Assembly: GCA_036788295.1 (NCBI GenBank)
Contig: DAIQNR010000011.1
Coordinates: forward strand, 1 to 64,000
DNA length: 64,000 nt
DNA from: JAHQVK01 sp036788295
GTDB lineage: Bacteria; Myxococcota; Kuafuiibacteriia; Kuafuiibacteriales; Kuafuiibacteriaceae
Direction: 5' to 3'
Part shown: one piece after another, positions 45,894 to 53,949 of the stretch
How the letters are laid out: each line of letters begins with the position of its first letter
Numbering within the stretch: position 1 is the first letter of the stretch
Position numbers and translations under genes: made by a program
The notes under the pieces: model-generated
Databases searched by the model: none
Told to the model about the DNA's origin: nothing
What the model saw: only the letters and a program-made list of their open reading frames with translations

Positions 45894-46955
45894 GTGCCGG
45901 AGCGGCTCGACCAGGTGGTGGGCCATCGGGCCGTTCTCGCCCGCCTGATGGAGAGCCGGTCCGCGGGCCGCCTCCCCCACGCGATCCTCTTCGAAGGGCC
46001 GGCGGGCGTAGGCAAACGGACGACGGCCGAAGCTTTCGCCGCTTGGCTGACCTGCGAAGCCCCCGAGCCGGGCGGCGCCTGCGGTCGCTGCGGGGCCTGC
46101 CAGCGTTTCGACGCCGGCGTTCACCCCGCGTCTCCCTCGCTCCGGCCCAACGAGAAGGGAAACCTGCTCCTCGGAGACTCGAGCACCGACGAAGGCACCG
46201 TGCGGTGGTTCGAGCGCTTGCTGCAGCTCCGGGCGGCGCCGGGGCGGGTGAAGGTCGGCCGGGTGATGGGGGCCGACCGCTTGGTCCTCCCTGCGCAGCA
46301 GGCCCTGCTGAAGACCCTCGAAGAGCCCCCGTCCGAGACCGTCCTCCTCCTCACCACCGAAGCGCCGCAGCGCCTCCTGCCGACCATCCTCAGCCGCTGC
46401 CAGCGGATCCGGCTGCACCCGCTCCGCATCGAGGAGACCGAGCAGGTGCTCTCACGCACCGGGCCCGGGCTCACCCCGGCGGAGGTCCGTCGGCTCGCCG
46501 CCGCGGCGGAGGGAAGCCCAGGCCGGGTGTTGGGGATCGAGCCGGCGGCGTGGGCGGCTCGGCTCGAGCGGGTGGCGCGGCTCGACGCGAGCTTCGGCCC
46601 GGAGGATCCCGCGGGGCTCGCTCGGCTGTCCGAGGAGGCAAAGAGCCTCGCCGCCGACCGGGACACCTTCCGGGCGGTGCTCGACGCGTGGGCGGTGTGG
46701 GCCCGGGACCAGCTCATCCTCTCCGCCGACGGGGCGGCCCCGGTCGCCCACCCGGACCAGAGGGAGGTCCTGGTCGAGGCCGCCCGTCGGCGGGGCGTGG
46801 CGCAGTCGGCGAGCCGTCTCGATGCCCTGCTCGAGGCCCGGCGCCAGCTCGAGCTGGCGAACAACCTGAACGCGGAGATGGTGGCCGAGCGCCTCCTGCT
46901 CGTCCTGCGAGGGGACCTGCCGGTGCGGCGCCTGCGCCCGTCCCTGTCCCGGTAG
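45894..46955 (+). CDS. holB: DNA polymerase III delta-prime subunit
   Basis: A 353-residue clamp-loader subunit. N-terminal ATPase-like fold with GPAGVGKRTT, a zinc module (CGRCGACQRF preceded by LTCEAPE), the LLKTLEEPP motif and SRCQRI. Starts with GTG at 45894. The holB-metG order is seen in other bacteria. tmk is absent just upstream; instead the degenerate phosphotransferase is there. Confidence 0.93.
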   Translation: MPERLDQVVGHRAVLARLMESRSAGRLPHAILFEGPAGVGKRTTAEAFAAWLTCEAPEPGGACGRCGACQRFDAGVHPASPSLRPNEKGNLLLGDSSTDEGTVRWFERLLQLRAAPGRVKVGRVMGADRLVLPAQQALLKTLEEPPSETVLLLTTEAPQRLLPTILSRCQRIRLHPLRIEETEQVLSRTGPGLTPAEVRRLAAAAEGSPGRVLGIEPAAWAARLERVARLDASFGPEDPAGLARLSEEAKSLAADRDTFRAVLDAWAVWARDQLILSADGAAPVAHPDQREVLVEAARRRGVAQSASRLDALLEARRQLELANNLNAEMVAERLLLVLRGDLPVRRLRPSLSR

Positions 46956-46997
46956 CGCGATCGCGGCCCGCGCTTGCCCCGAGACGAAGGAAGGTCG

Positions 46998-49031
46998 ATG
47001 ACCGTCCTCATGAGCGAGACGGTCCTCGTCACCGCGGCGCTGCCCTACGCCAACGGCAGCATCCACCTGGGGCACTTGGTCGAGTACATCTTGGCCGATG
47101 TCCACGTGAGGGCGCTGCGGATGGCGGGGACGGACGCCCTGTACATCTGCGCCGATGACACCCACGGGACGCCCATCGAGCTCAACGCGCGGCGGTCTGG
47201 GGTATCTCCGGAGGCGTTCGTCGCCCGCTTCGCCAAGGAGCACGCCGAAGACTTCGACGCGTTCGAGATCCGCTTCGATAGTTTTCACACGACCCACTCC
47301 GAAGAGAACCGCCGATGGGTCCACGAGATCTTCGAAGCGCTGCGGGCCGGTGGGTACATCGAGCGGCGGGAACTCGAGCAGCTCTACGATGAGCAGGCCG
47401 GGCAGTTCCTCCCCGATCGCTTCGTCAAGGGGAGCTGCCCTTCCTGTGGCGCCGCCGACCAATACGGCGACGTCTGCGAGGTCTGCGGCAAGACCTACGA
47501 ACCCACCGACCTCAAGGAGCCCTACAGCGTGCTGACCGGCAGCCGCCCGGTCCTGCGGACGTCCGAGCACCTCTTCGTCAGGCTCGACAGCCTCGAGTCG
47601 TTCCTCCGGGAGTGGGTCCATACCGAGGGGAGGCTTCAGACCTCGGTGAAGAACTTCGTGGTGTCTTGGCTCGACGGCGGGTTGCGGGACTGGTGCATCT
47701 CCCGCGACGCCCCATACTTCGGCTTCGAGATCCCCGGCGAGCCGAGCAAGTTCTTCTATGTGTGGGTCGACGCGCCGATCGGGTACATCGCTTCCACGGA
47801 GGCGTGGGCCACGCTGCGCGGGCAGCCCGAGCGGGTGAGCGAGCTGTGGCGGGAAAAGAAGATGCGCCTCGTGCAGGTGATCGGAAAGGACATCGTTTAC
47901 TTCCACACCCTTTTTTGGCCGGCGATGCTGCACGTCGCCGGGCTGAAGGTGCCGGACCGAATCCATGTCCACGGCTTCCTCACCGTCGAGGGGCAGAAGA
48001 TGTCCAAGACGCGGGGGACCTTCGTCAACGCCCGGACGTTTCGCGAACACATCTCCCCCGAGGTGCTCCGCTGGTATTATGCGTCGAGGCTCGGCTCGGG
48101 GACCGATGACATCGATCTATCGGCGGAGGAGCTGGCGAACGTCGTGAACGCCGAGCTCGTCAACAACCTCGCCAACCTCGTTTCCAGAGGCGCAAAGTTC
48201 CTCTCGGGCCGTCTCGACGGACGGTACGCCGCCGACGCGGAGCTCGAGCCGCACCGGGAGGTCGTCGCCGCCGCGGTTCAGGCCGCCGCCGAGCGGTTCG
48301 AGGCCTTCGACCTCGCGGGGGCGGTCGCCGAAGCGGTGCGGCTCGGGACCCTCGGCAACCGGCTCTTTCAGGAGTCGGAGCCGTGGAGGGTGGTCAAGGA
48401 GGACCCAGAGTCGGCCCGCCGGCTCGTCACCGTGTGCTTGAACCTCGCCCGGGCGGCGGTGGTGATGGCGGCCCCGGTCGTGCCGTCGTTTGCGGCCCGC
48501 GCCTACGCCATGCTCGGCCTGTCTGGTGGACCAGAGCGGTTCGAAGAGGCGCTCCGCTTCGACCTCGTCGATCGCCCGGTCGGCTCGGGGGACGTGCTGG
48601 CCAGTCGGATCGCCAAATCGGACCTGGCGCAGGTCTTCGCGGTGTCGAAGGAGCCGGTTGCGGAGGCGGAGGACAAGACGACCTCCATCGAGCCGGTGTC
48701 CCCCTCCATCGACGTCGAGGCGTTTGGCAGGGTGGATCTTCGGGTGGGTCTCGTCCGTGCGGCCCGGGCGGTGTCCGGCGCGAAGAAGCTGCTCGAGCTG
48801 GAGGTGGACCTCGGGGAGCCGCGGTCGCGGACGATCTTCGCTGGGATCGCCCCTGCGTTCTCCCCCGACGCGCTGGTCGGGCGTCGGGTGGTGGTCGTCG
48901 CCAACCTCGAGCCGAGGAAGATGAAATTCGGCACGAGCGAGGGCATGGTGCTCGTGGCGGGGTCGGGAGGCACCGACCTCCACTTGGTCGAGGTGGCCGA
49001 GTCGGCCGAGCCGGGGAGCCGGGTGTCGTGA
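46998..49031 (+). CDS. metG: Methionyl-tRNA synthetase
   Basis: A 677-residue class I synthetase. HIGH-type motif in ALPYANGSIHLGH; a zinc-binding insert CPSCG...CEVCG; KMSKS motif as GQKMSKTRG. A C-terminal EMAP-II/tRNA-binding domain (about 570-677, VDLRVGLVRAARAV) is present. Start at ATG 46998 with AAGGAAGG upstream; a longer in-frame TTG start is rejected. The stop overlaps the next gene (GTGA). Confidence 0.97.
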   Translation: MTVLMSETVLVTAALPYANGSIHLGHLVEYILADVHVRALRMAGTDALYICADDTHGTPIELNARRSGVSPEAFVARFAKEHAEDFDAFEIRFDSFHTTHSEENRRWVHEIFEALRAGGYIERRELEQLYDEQAGQFLPDRFVKGSCPSCGAADQYGDVCEVCGKTYEPTDLKEPYSVLTGSRPVLRTSEHLFVRLDSLESFLREWVHTEGRLQTSVKNFVVSWLDGGLRDWCISRDAPYFGFEIPGEPSKFFYVWVDAPIGYIASTEAWATLRGQPERVSELWREKKMRLVQVIGKDIVYFHTLFWPAMLHVAGLKVPDRIHVHGFLTVEGQKMSKTRGTFVNARTFREHISPEVLRWYYASRLGSGTDDIDLSAEELANVVNAELVNNLANLVSRGAKFLSGRLDGRYAADAELEPHREVVAAAVQAAAERFEAFDLAGAVAEAVRLGTLGNRLFQESEPWRVVKEDPESARRLVTVCLNLARAAVVMAAPVVPSFAARAYAMLGLSGGPERFEEALRFDLVDRPVGSGDVLASRIAKSDLAQVFAVSKEPVAEAEDKTTSIEPVSPSIDVEAFGRVDLRVGLVRAARAVSGAKKLLELEVDLGEPRSRTIFAGIAPAFSPDALVGRRVVVVANLEPRKMKFGTSEGMVLVAGSGGTDLHLVEVAESAEPGSRVS

Positions 49032-49993
49032 ACGGCAGCGGTCCGGCGCAGCCGGACGAGCGGGCGGCCGTTCGCGAGGCGGAGGCGGCGCTCGCCCGCC
49101 AGGACCCGCCGCCCTCCGAAGACGAGATCTGCCGGCTGCTCGCCGCGTCGAACCGGTGGACGGCGGCGGCGCGACGGCTGTTGCTCGAACGCGTGGGGTC
49201 CGCCGTGGCCGAAAGGGCAGGGCCGGTATCGGCCGAGCTGGAGCGGGCGGTCGCTCTCGGGCTCTCTGACCCAGACGCCGAGGTGCGGGCCGAAGCGGCG
49301 GCCTGCCTCGCTCTTTTGCCGGTGGACCGGTCCAACGGGGCCCACCGCCGAGCTTCGCTCATCGCCAGGCTCGACGATCCGTCGCCGGGGGTTCGCGCCG
49401 CAGCCGCGGCGGCGCTCGGAGACCTATCGGCGGGCACGGCCGGGGACGAGCTCGACCCGGTTCGAGCGCCGCTGCGGGGCCGGCTCGCCGACGACGACGC
49501 GGAGGTGCGCTTCGAGGCCGCCTTTGCCCTGGCCTCGGCCAAGGATCCGGCGGCTCGACCGGTGCTCGAGTCGGCGCTCTCGTCCCGTCGCCACCGGCTC
49601 GACGCGCTCGAAGCCCTCGGACGCCTCGGGGATTCGGCGGCGCTGCCGGCGATCGGCGGGGCCGCCAAAGGATGGTGGCTCGGCTGGGTGGACCGGACGG
49701 CGGCGTGGACCGCGCAGCTTCGGTGCGGGGACCCGGAGGCGGCCGCGCGGCTCATCGAACGGCTCGAGCGAGGGCGGGCCGAGGAGCGCATCCATGTGGC
49801 CGCCACGCTCGGACGGCTTCGGGTCGCGGAGGCGCGGCCCGCGCTTCGGCAGTTGGCCGAGAGCGGCTCGGCTCGGAGCCGGGAGGCGGCGGTCGAGGCG
49901 CTGCGTCAATTGGCCCACCCGGCCGACGCCGAGCTCCTGCGACGCGTCGGCGGGGACTCCGTGCATCCCTGTCGCGGTGGAGGCATGTCCTGA
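49028..49993 (+). CDS. HEAT-repeat protein
   Basis: A 321-residue Ala/Arg/Leu-rich protein made of HEAT-like helical repeats (ALGLSDPDAEVRAEAAACLALL, RLDDPSPGVRAAAAAALGDL, RLADDDAEVRFEAAFALASA, GRLRVAEARPALRQLAESGS; each shown briefly). These suggest a protein-binding scaffold; partner unknown. The GTG start overlaps the metG stop (GTGA). About 280 bases separate it from the downstream RRM gene. Confidence 0.82.
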   Translation: MNGSGPAQPDERAAVREAEAALARQDPPPSEDEICRLLAASNRWTAAARRLLLERVGSAVAERAGPVSAELERAVALGLSDPDAEVRAEAAACLALLPVDRSNGAHRRASLIARLDDPSPGVRAAAAAALGDLSAGTAGDELDPVRAPLRGRLADDDAEVRFEAAFALASAKDPAARPVLESALSSRRHRLDALEALGRLGDSAALPAIGGAAKGWWLGWVDRTAAWTAQLRCGDPEAAARLIERLERGRAEERIHVAATLGRLRVAEARPALRQLAESGSARSREAAVEALRQLAHPADAELLRRVGGDSVHPCRGGGMS

Positions 49994-50276
49994 GGCACCC
50001 TTCTCCCTCTCCGCGCCGAGAATTCGTTTTCTCCGAGGGTTGCCAGGAAAAAGAAGCGCTCGTGTCACTCGGGCGGCGATAGGTCTTGCCGCGGCCGCTC
50101 TTCCCAAGCACGATCAGACGGCTTCCGACGAACCCGCTCGCCCTGCGACTTCCGCAAACAGCGTGCTGAATGCGCTCCGCCTGGTGCGCTCGAGCCCGTT
50201 GCGGGTCTCGAGGCGGCGAGTCCGAGGATCATGGGTCGCTGGGCGCGCAGAGTCCGGCGCTGAAAGGTACGAGAGA

Positions 50277-50591
50277 ATGAGCAAGAAGCTGTTCGTCGGC
50301 AACCTGTCCTACAACGCCGACGAGGAATCCGTGATGGCGATGTTCCGTGACAATGGATTCGAGCCGGTGAGCGCCCATGTGGTGCTCGACCGCGAGACCG
50401 GTAGGCCCCGAGGGTTCGCCTTCGTGGAGTTCAACACCGACGAGGAGGCGGAGAACGCCCGCGAACGTTGCGACGGGCAGCAGGTGGATGGCCGGAGCAT
50501 TCGCCTCGACTCCGCCAACGAGCGGCCTCCGCGCGGCGGCGGCGGCGGCGGCGGCCGTAGCGGCGGCGGGCCGCGGCGACCTCGCTACTGA
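50277..50591 (+). CDS. RRM-domain RNA-binding protein
   Basis: A 104-residue protein with one RNA-recognition motif (RNP2 KLFVGNL, RNP1 RGFAFVEF) and a Gly/Arg-rich C-terminal tail. Bacterial Rbp proteins of this type resemble cyanobacterial cold-induced RNA-binding proteins. The ATG at 50277 is preceded by GAGAGA. The 283 bases upstream contain AT-richer patches and no gene. Two inverted repeats follow. Confidence 0.93.
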   Translation: MSKKLFVGNLSYNADEESVMAMFRDNGFEPVSAHVVLDRETGRPRGFAFVEFNTDEEAENARERCDGQQVDGRSIRLDSANERPPRGGGGGGGRSGGGPRRPRY

Positions 50592-50611
50592 CCGGCTCTG
50601 CTGGGGGCTCC

Positions 50612-50648
50612 GGCGGCCCCGGGGCCGCCAAGCCAGGCAGGGCTGCCT
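50612..50648 (+). terminator. Tandem hairpins after the RRM gene
   Basis: 50612-50629 is a perfect palindrome GGCGGCCCCGGGGCCGCC. 50635-50648 is AGGCAG-GG-CTGCCT. They start 21 bases after the RRM stop. There is no U-tract, so a factor-dependent or attenuating terminator is more likely than an intrinsic one. Confidence 0.45.
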
Positions 50649-50756
50649 CCGGGCGACGCAGCTGTTCCGGGCACCGGGTTTGCGGGCATGCCCCAGGGAG
50701 GCGCCTAGGCTCTTCGCTCTTGCCCTGTCCGTCCCTCGTTGCCATGCACCAAAGCC

Positions 50757-51533
50757 ATGGCCCTCTTCGTGGACAGCCACGCTCACCTCGATGGCCCCGA
50801 CTTCGACAAAGACCGTCAGGAGGTGATCGAGCGGGCTCGGTCCGCTGGACTCACCCATGTGCTGTGCATCGGGGCCAGCGACGGTTTCGAGAGCAATCCC
50901 CGAACCCTCGAATTGGTGGAGGGCCGAGATGGCTTCTTTGCCAGCGTCGGCGTCCACCCCCACGACGCCCGGATCCTCGACGCCGCGATGTACGAGGCGC
51001 TCGAGCGCCTGGCCGAGCGACCGAAAGTCGTCGCGATCGGGGAGACCGGCCTCGACTACCACTACGGTCAGTCCCCCCGCGAAGCGCAGCAGGACGCCTT
51101 TCGCCGGTTTCTGCGGATGGGGAGCCGGCACGGCAAGCCGGTCATCGTGCACACCCGGGACGCGGAGGAAGACACGCTGTCGATCCTCCGGGAGGAAGGA
51201 GCCGACGCGATCGGAGGGGTGCTCCACTGCTTCACCGGTAGCCGGGCCCTGGCCGAAGCGGCGGTCGAGCTCGGCTTCTACATCAGCTTCTCCGGGATCC
51301 TCACCTTTCGAAACGCGGCCGACCTCCGGGAGACGGCGCGGGCCTTGCCCCGCGACCGGGTCCTCATCGAGACCGACTGCCCGTACCTCGCTCCCGTTCC
51401 CCATCGGGGCCGCCGCAACGAGCCGAGCTTCGTGGTGCACACCGCCCAGCAGCTCGCGGAGCTCTGGGAGACGTCGGTGGAAGACGTCCAGCATCGCACC
51501 GGCGAGAACGCGGTTCGCTTGTTTCGGATGTGA
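50757..51533 (+). CDS. TatD-family metal-dependent DNase
   Basis: A 258-residue TIM-barrel hydrolase. Metal-binding motifs: VDSHAHLD at the N-terminus, GETGLDYHY, a HTRDAEE segment, LHCFTGS and ETDCPYLAP. The TatD family comprises 3-prime to 5-prime exonuclease and deoxyribonuclease activities. ATG 50757 chosen because it starts at the barrel; an ATG 18 bases upstream is possible. Convergent with the M17 peptidase (4-base gap). Confidence 0.95.
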   Translation: MALFVDSHAHLDGPDFDKDRQEVIERARSAGLTHVLCIGASDGFESNPRTLELVEGRDGFFASVGVHPHDARILDAAMYEALERLAERPKVVAIGETGLDYHYGQSPREAQQDAFRRFLRMGSRHGKPVIVHTRDAEEDTLSILREEGADAIGGVLHCFTGSRALAEAAVELGFYISFSGILTFRNAADLRETARALPRDRVLIETDCPYLAPVPHRGRRNEPSFVVHTAQQLAELWETSVEDVQHRTGENAVRLFRM

Positions 51534-51537
51534 ACGC

Positions 51538-53079
51538 TCAAAACCCGAGCAAGTGGGCGGCGAGCGCGGTCACCGGCGCGCCGGTCGGCCGTCCGTGCTG
51601 CCAATCGCCAGCCTCGACCGCCGAGCCGCCGATGTCGATGTGGGTGAAGGGGATCGGCGGCCGCCCGTCTCGGCCGTGCCGGTCGAGCCCAGAGGCGACA
51701 GCCAGGAAGGCCATCGGGAATTGGTGGCCCCGCGGCGTCGCCGACGACGACGCATTGTTGCACGAGAGCACGTCGTCAGCCGCCGACCGAGGCCGAACGA
51801 AGTCCCAGTCCTCTCGCCGCAGCCGCGACACCTCGACCGGCTCCCCCCAGCGATCGCCGGGCTCGGCCAGACGCTCCGCAGTGGCGCCGGCTCGACCGGG
51901 GCCGTTGTCGATCGCGATCGTGTAGGGGCCGACCGCGCGGCCGGCGTGCCCGGTGAGGGTGGCGACGCTGAACATGTGCGGGGACTTCGCCGACAGGGCC
52001 CGCTTTCGCAGGTGCGACAGCAGGTCGGCGAGCACCAGACGGCCCTCGGCGTCGGTGTTGCCGATGCGCACCCGCACGCCGGAGTGCGCGACGATGATCT
52101 CGTCGCTCACGAACGCGTCGCTCCCGACCGAGTTTCTCACCAGGCCGAGCTCGGCGTAGGCGTGCAGCCCGGGCGGCTGAAGCTCGGCGAGCACGCGCAT
52201 GAACCCGGCCACCGCGCCCGCGCCGCCCTTGTCGCGGCTCATGCCGGCCATGGCGCCCCCGAACTTCACGTCCGCGCCGCCGGTGTCGTAGACGACCCCT
52301 TTTCCAGCGAGCAGGACGGTCCGCTCGACCGGCCCGGGCGGCGTGTACGCGAGCCGCACCACCCGGGGTTGGTGCCGGGTGACCGCCTGGGAGGCCCGCC
52401 CGACCGCGGCCAGCAGCGGGTAGCTCCGCTCGAGCTCCTCGCGCCCGGCCACCGTCTCCACCGTCACCGCGGATCCGGCAAAGGAGCGATCCAGCCACTC
52501 TGCCAGCCGAGGGGGCGCCATCCGCTCCGGTTCGGTCCCGGTGATGTCCCGCGCGAGCCGGCGCGCCTCCTCGAGGGCGGCCACCGGACCCAGCCCGTCG
52601 GTCTGGGCCCACCAGCCCAGCCCGGTGAACGGCTCGGCGGCGGCTTCGCCCTTGGCCTCCCTGGCCTCGAGCGGTGCCCAGCCCGCGCCGAGGGCCTCGA
52701 GCACGGCGACGCCAGCCGCGTGGGGCAGGTGGCCCGGAAACGGGCCGACGACGAGAAGCAGGGGCCGCACCGACCCGGCGGCCAACGCGCGGCGGACTCC
52801 GGCCCGGGCCGCGTCGCCCACCCGGCGGACATCGTCCGCGTCTCGGTCCAAGGGGCCGGTGGGGGCCACGATGAGCCGACCACCGGCCAGCTCGGGCGCA
52901 GACCAAAGCAGCACATCGTGGTCCAGTCTCCGGTCGACCGCCCGCGCCGCGGCCAAAACCCGGTCGATGGCCGGCGAGCCCGACTGCACCGGCGGCGGAC
53001 CGACGAGGACCACCGCATCCCAGGCCGAATCCCGGGCTGAGTCGAGGCTGGCCACCGGATGAAGGGCGGGAGTTGCCAT
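51538..53079 (-). CDS. M17 leucyl-aminopeptidase-family protein
   Basis: A 513-residue cytosolic aminopeptidase-like protein. The family signature NTDAEGRLVLAD is intact. The first metal-binding motif is GKGVVYDTGG (usually GKGITFDSGG) followed by MSRDKGGA. The N-terminal 200 residues are divergent from typical PepA. Probably a zinc or manganese exopeptidase; substrate unknown. Divergent from the HIT gene across 50 bases. Confidence 0.88.
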   Translation of the reverse strand: MATPALHPVASLDSARDSAWDAVVLVGPPPVQSGSPAIDRVLAAARAVDRRLDHDVLLWSAPELAGGRLIVAPTGPLDRDADDVRRVGDAARAGVRRALAAGSVRPLLLVVGPFPGHLPHAAGVAVLEALGAGWAPLEAREAKGEAAAEPFTGLGWWAQTDGLGPVAALEEARRLARDITGTEPERMAPPRLAEWLDRSFAGSAVTVETVAGREELERSYPLLAAVGRASQAVTRHQPRVVRLAYTPPGPVERTVLLAGKGVVYDTGGADVKFGGAMAGMSRDKGGAGAVAGFMRVLAELQPPGLHAYAELGLVRNSVGSDAFVSDEIIVAHSGVRVRIGNTDAEGRLVLADLLSHLRKRALSAKSPHMFSVATLTGHAGRAVGPYTIAIDNGPGRAGATAERLAEPGDRWGEPVEVSRLRREDWDFVRPRSAADDVLSCNNASSSATPRGHQFPMAFLAVASGLDRHGRDGRPPIPFTHIDIGGSAVEAGDWQHGRPTGAPVTALAAHLLGF

Positions 53080-53129
53080 CCCGCCGACCTACCAGGCGAC
53101 ACGACGTCGGGCCAGTGTAGTCTAAGGCG

Positions 53130-53561
53130 GTGGGGTGTGTGTTCTGCGCCATCGCGGCCGGGGAGAGCGGTGCGGCGGTGGTCCTCCGGACCGCGCGCGT
53201 CCTCGTGTTCCTCGACAAGAGCCCGCTGTTCTTTGGCCACGCGCTGGTGGTCCCGGTCGCGCACCACGAGACGCTCGCCGACCTCCCGCCCGACCTCGTC
53301 CCCGAGTACTTCTCGGTGGTTCGGTCGGTGTCCGCCGCGGTCCCGGCGGCGCTCGGCGCGGGAGGGAGCTTCGTCGCTCTCAACAACCGAATCAGCCAGA
53401 GCGTGCCTCACCTCCACACCCACGTCGTGCCTCGAAGCAGAGGTGACGGCCTCCGCGGGTTCTTCTGGCCCCGAAAAAAATACCAGGGGGGCCTCGACGA
53501 AATGAGGACCTACGCCGATCGGATCGCCGCCGCGCTCGCCCCCGAGCTGCCGGACCGGTAG
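53130..53561 (+). CDS. HIT-family nucleotide hydrolase/transferase
   Basis: A 143-residue protein with the HIT motif HLHTHVVPR and an N-terminal CVFC pair (zinc-binding in many HIT proteins). GTG at 53130 starts it. Family members hydrolyse dinucleoside polyphosphates or nucleoside phosphoramidates. It is followed after 9 bases by the selenoprotein gene in the same frame, so the operon begins here. Confidence 0.93.
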   Translation: MGCVFCAIAAGESGAAVVLRTARVLVFLDKSPLFFGHALVVPVAHHETLADLPPDLVPEYFSVVRSVSAAVPAALGAGGSFVALNNRISQSVPHLHTHVVPRSRGDGLRGFFWPRKKYQGGLDEMRTYADRIAAALAPELPDR

Positions 53562-53570
53562 CGTCGACCG

Positions 53571-53942
53571 GTGTTCGAACGAGACCAGCGGCGGGCCATC
53601 GTCTTGTGGGACGGTGACTGAGGGTTCTGACGCCGCGTCGCCGCCTGGGTCAGGCGGAAGGACTCCAAGGGCCGGCTCGAGACCGTCCCCTATCAAGAGG
53701 CTCCGGATGCGCTGGTGGGTCCTGAGCTCCGGTCGGCCTGCGCCGTCGCGATCCACGTGCTCGTCCCGGACGGACGGGTGCTCGCCGGCGGGCGGGCGAC
53801 CCTCTTCATCCTCGGCGCGCTTGGGTTCCCCGGCATGCGCCTCCTCGCCCTTCCCCCGTTCGTGTGGGGGGTCGAGCTCGGCTACGGCCTCGTGGCCCGA
53901 AACCGCCGCTTCGTGTCGCGGTTCCTCTTTCGCAACGAGTAG
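53571..53942 (+). CDS. DCC-family thiol oxidoreductase, UxxU selenoprotein
   Basis: 123 residues reading TGA at 53619-53621 and 53628-53630 as selenocysteine (positions 17 and 20). The DCC/DUF393 family carries DxxCxxC; here it is DGD-U-GF-U-RR, so both cysteines are replaced by TGA and nothing else breaks the frame. The rest matches the family: RRVAAWVRRKDSKGRLETVP, HVLVPDGRVLAGGRATL, RLLALPPFVWGVELGYGLVA, RNRRF. Start is GTG 53571, the first start codon after the HIT stop in this frame; no strong ribosome binding site. Stop TAG 53940-53942. It sits 9 bases after the HIT gene and 7 before the amidohydrolase GTG. Predicted role: thiol/selenol redox chemistry. Alternatives: a pseudogene with two nonsense mutations, less likely given the hairpin and precise positions. 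No sel genes are visible here. Confidence 0.85.
53637..53663 (+). promoter_or_regulatory. Putative bacterial SECIS hairpin
   Basis: Six consecutive pairs join CCGCCT (53641-53646) to AGGCGG (53652-53657) around the loop GGGTC (53647-53651). Three further pairs (GTC 53637-53639 with GAC 53661-53663) lie below a small internal loop. The loop begins 17 bases after the second TGA; the E. coli fdhF loop GGUC is at a closely similar distance. It would recruit SelB during translation of the upstream TGA codons. Confidence 0.75.
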
Positions 53943-53949
53943 CTGGGTT

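Noticed and set aside
53614..53949. Long reading frame running into the amidohydrolase, starting in the DCC region in another frame
   Set aside because: Its translation here is Ser/Arg/Pro-rich and unlike any domain, while the alternative frame is a clear DCC domain with TGA codons.
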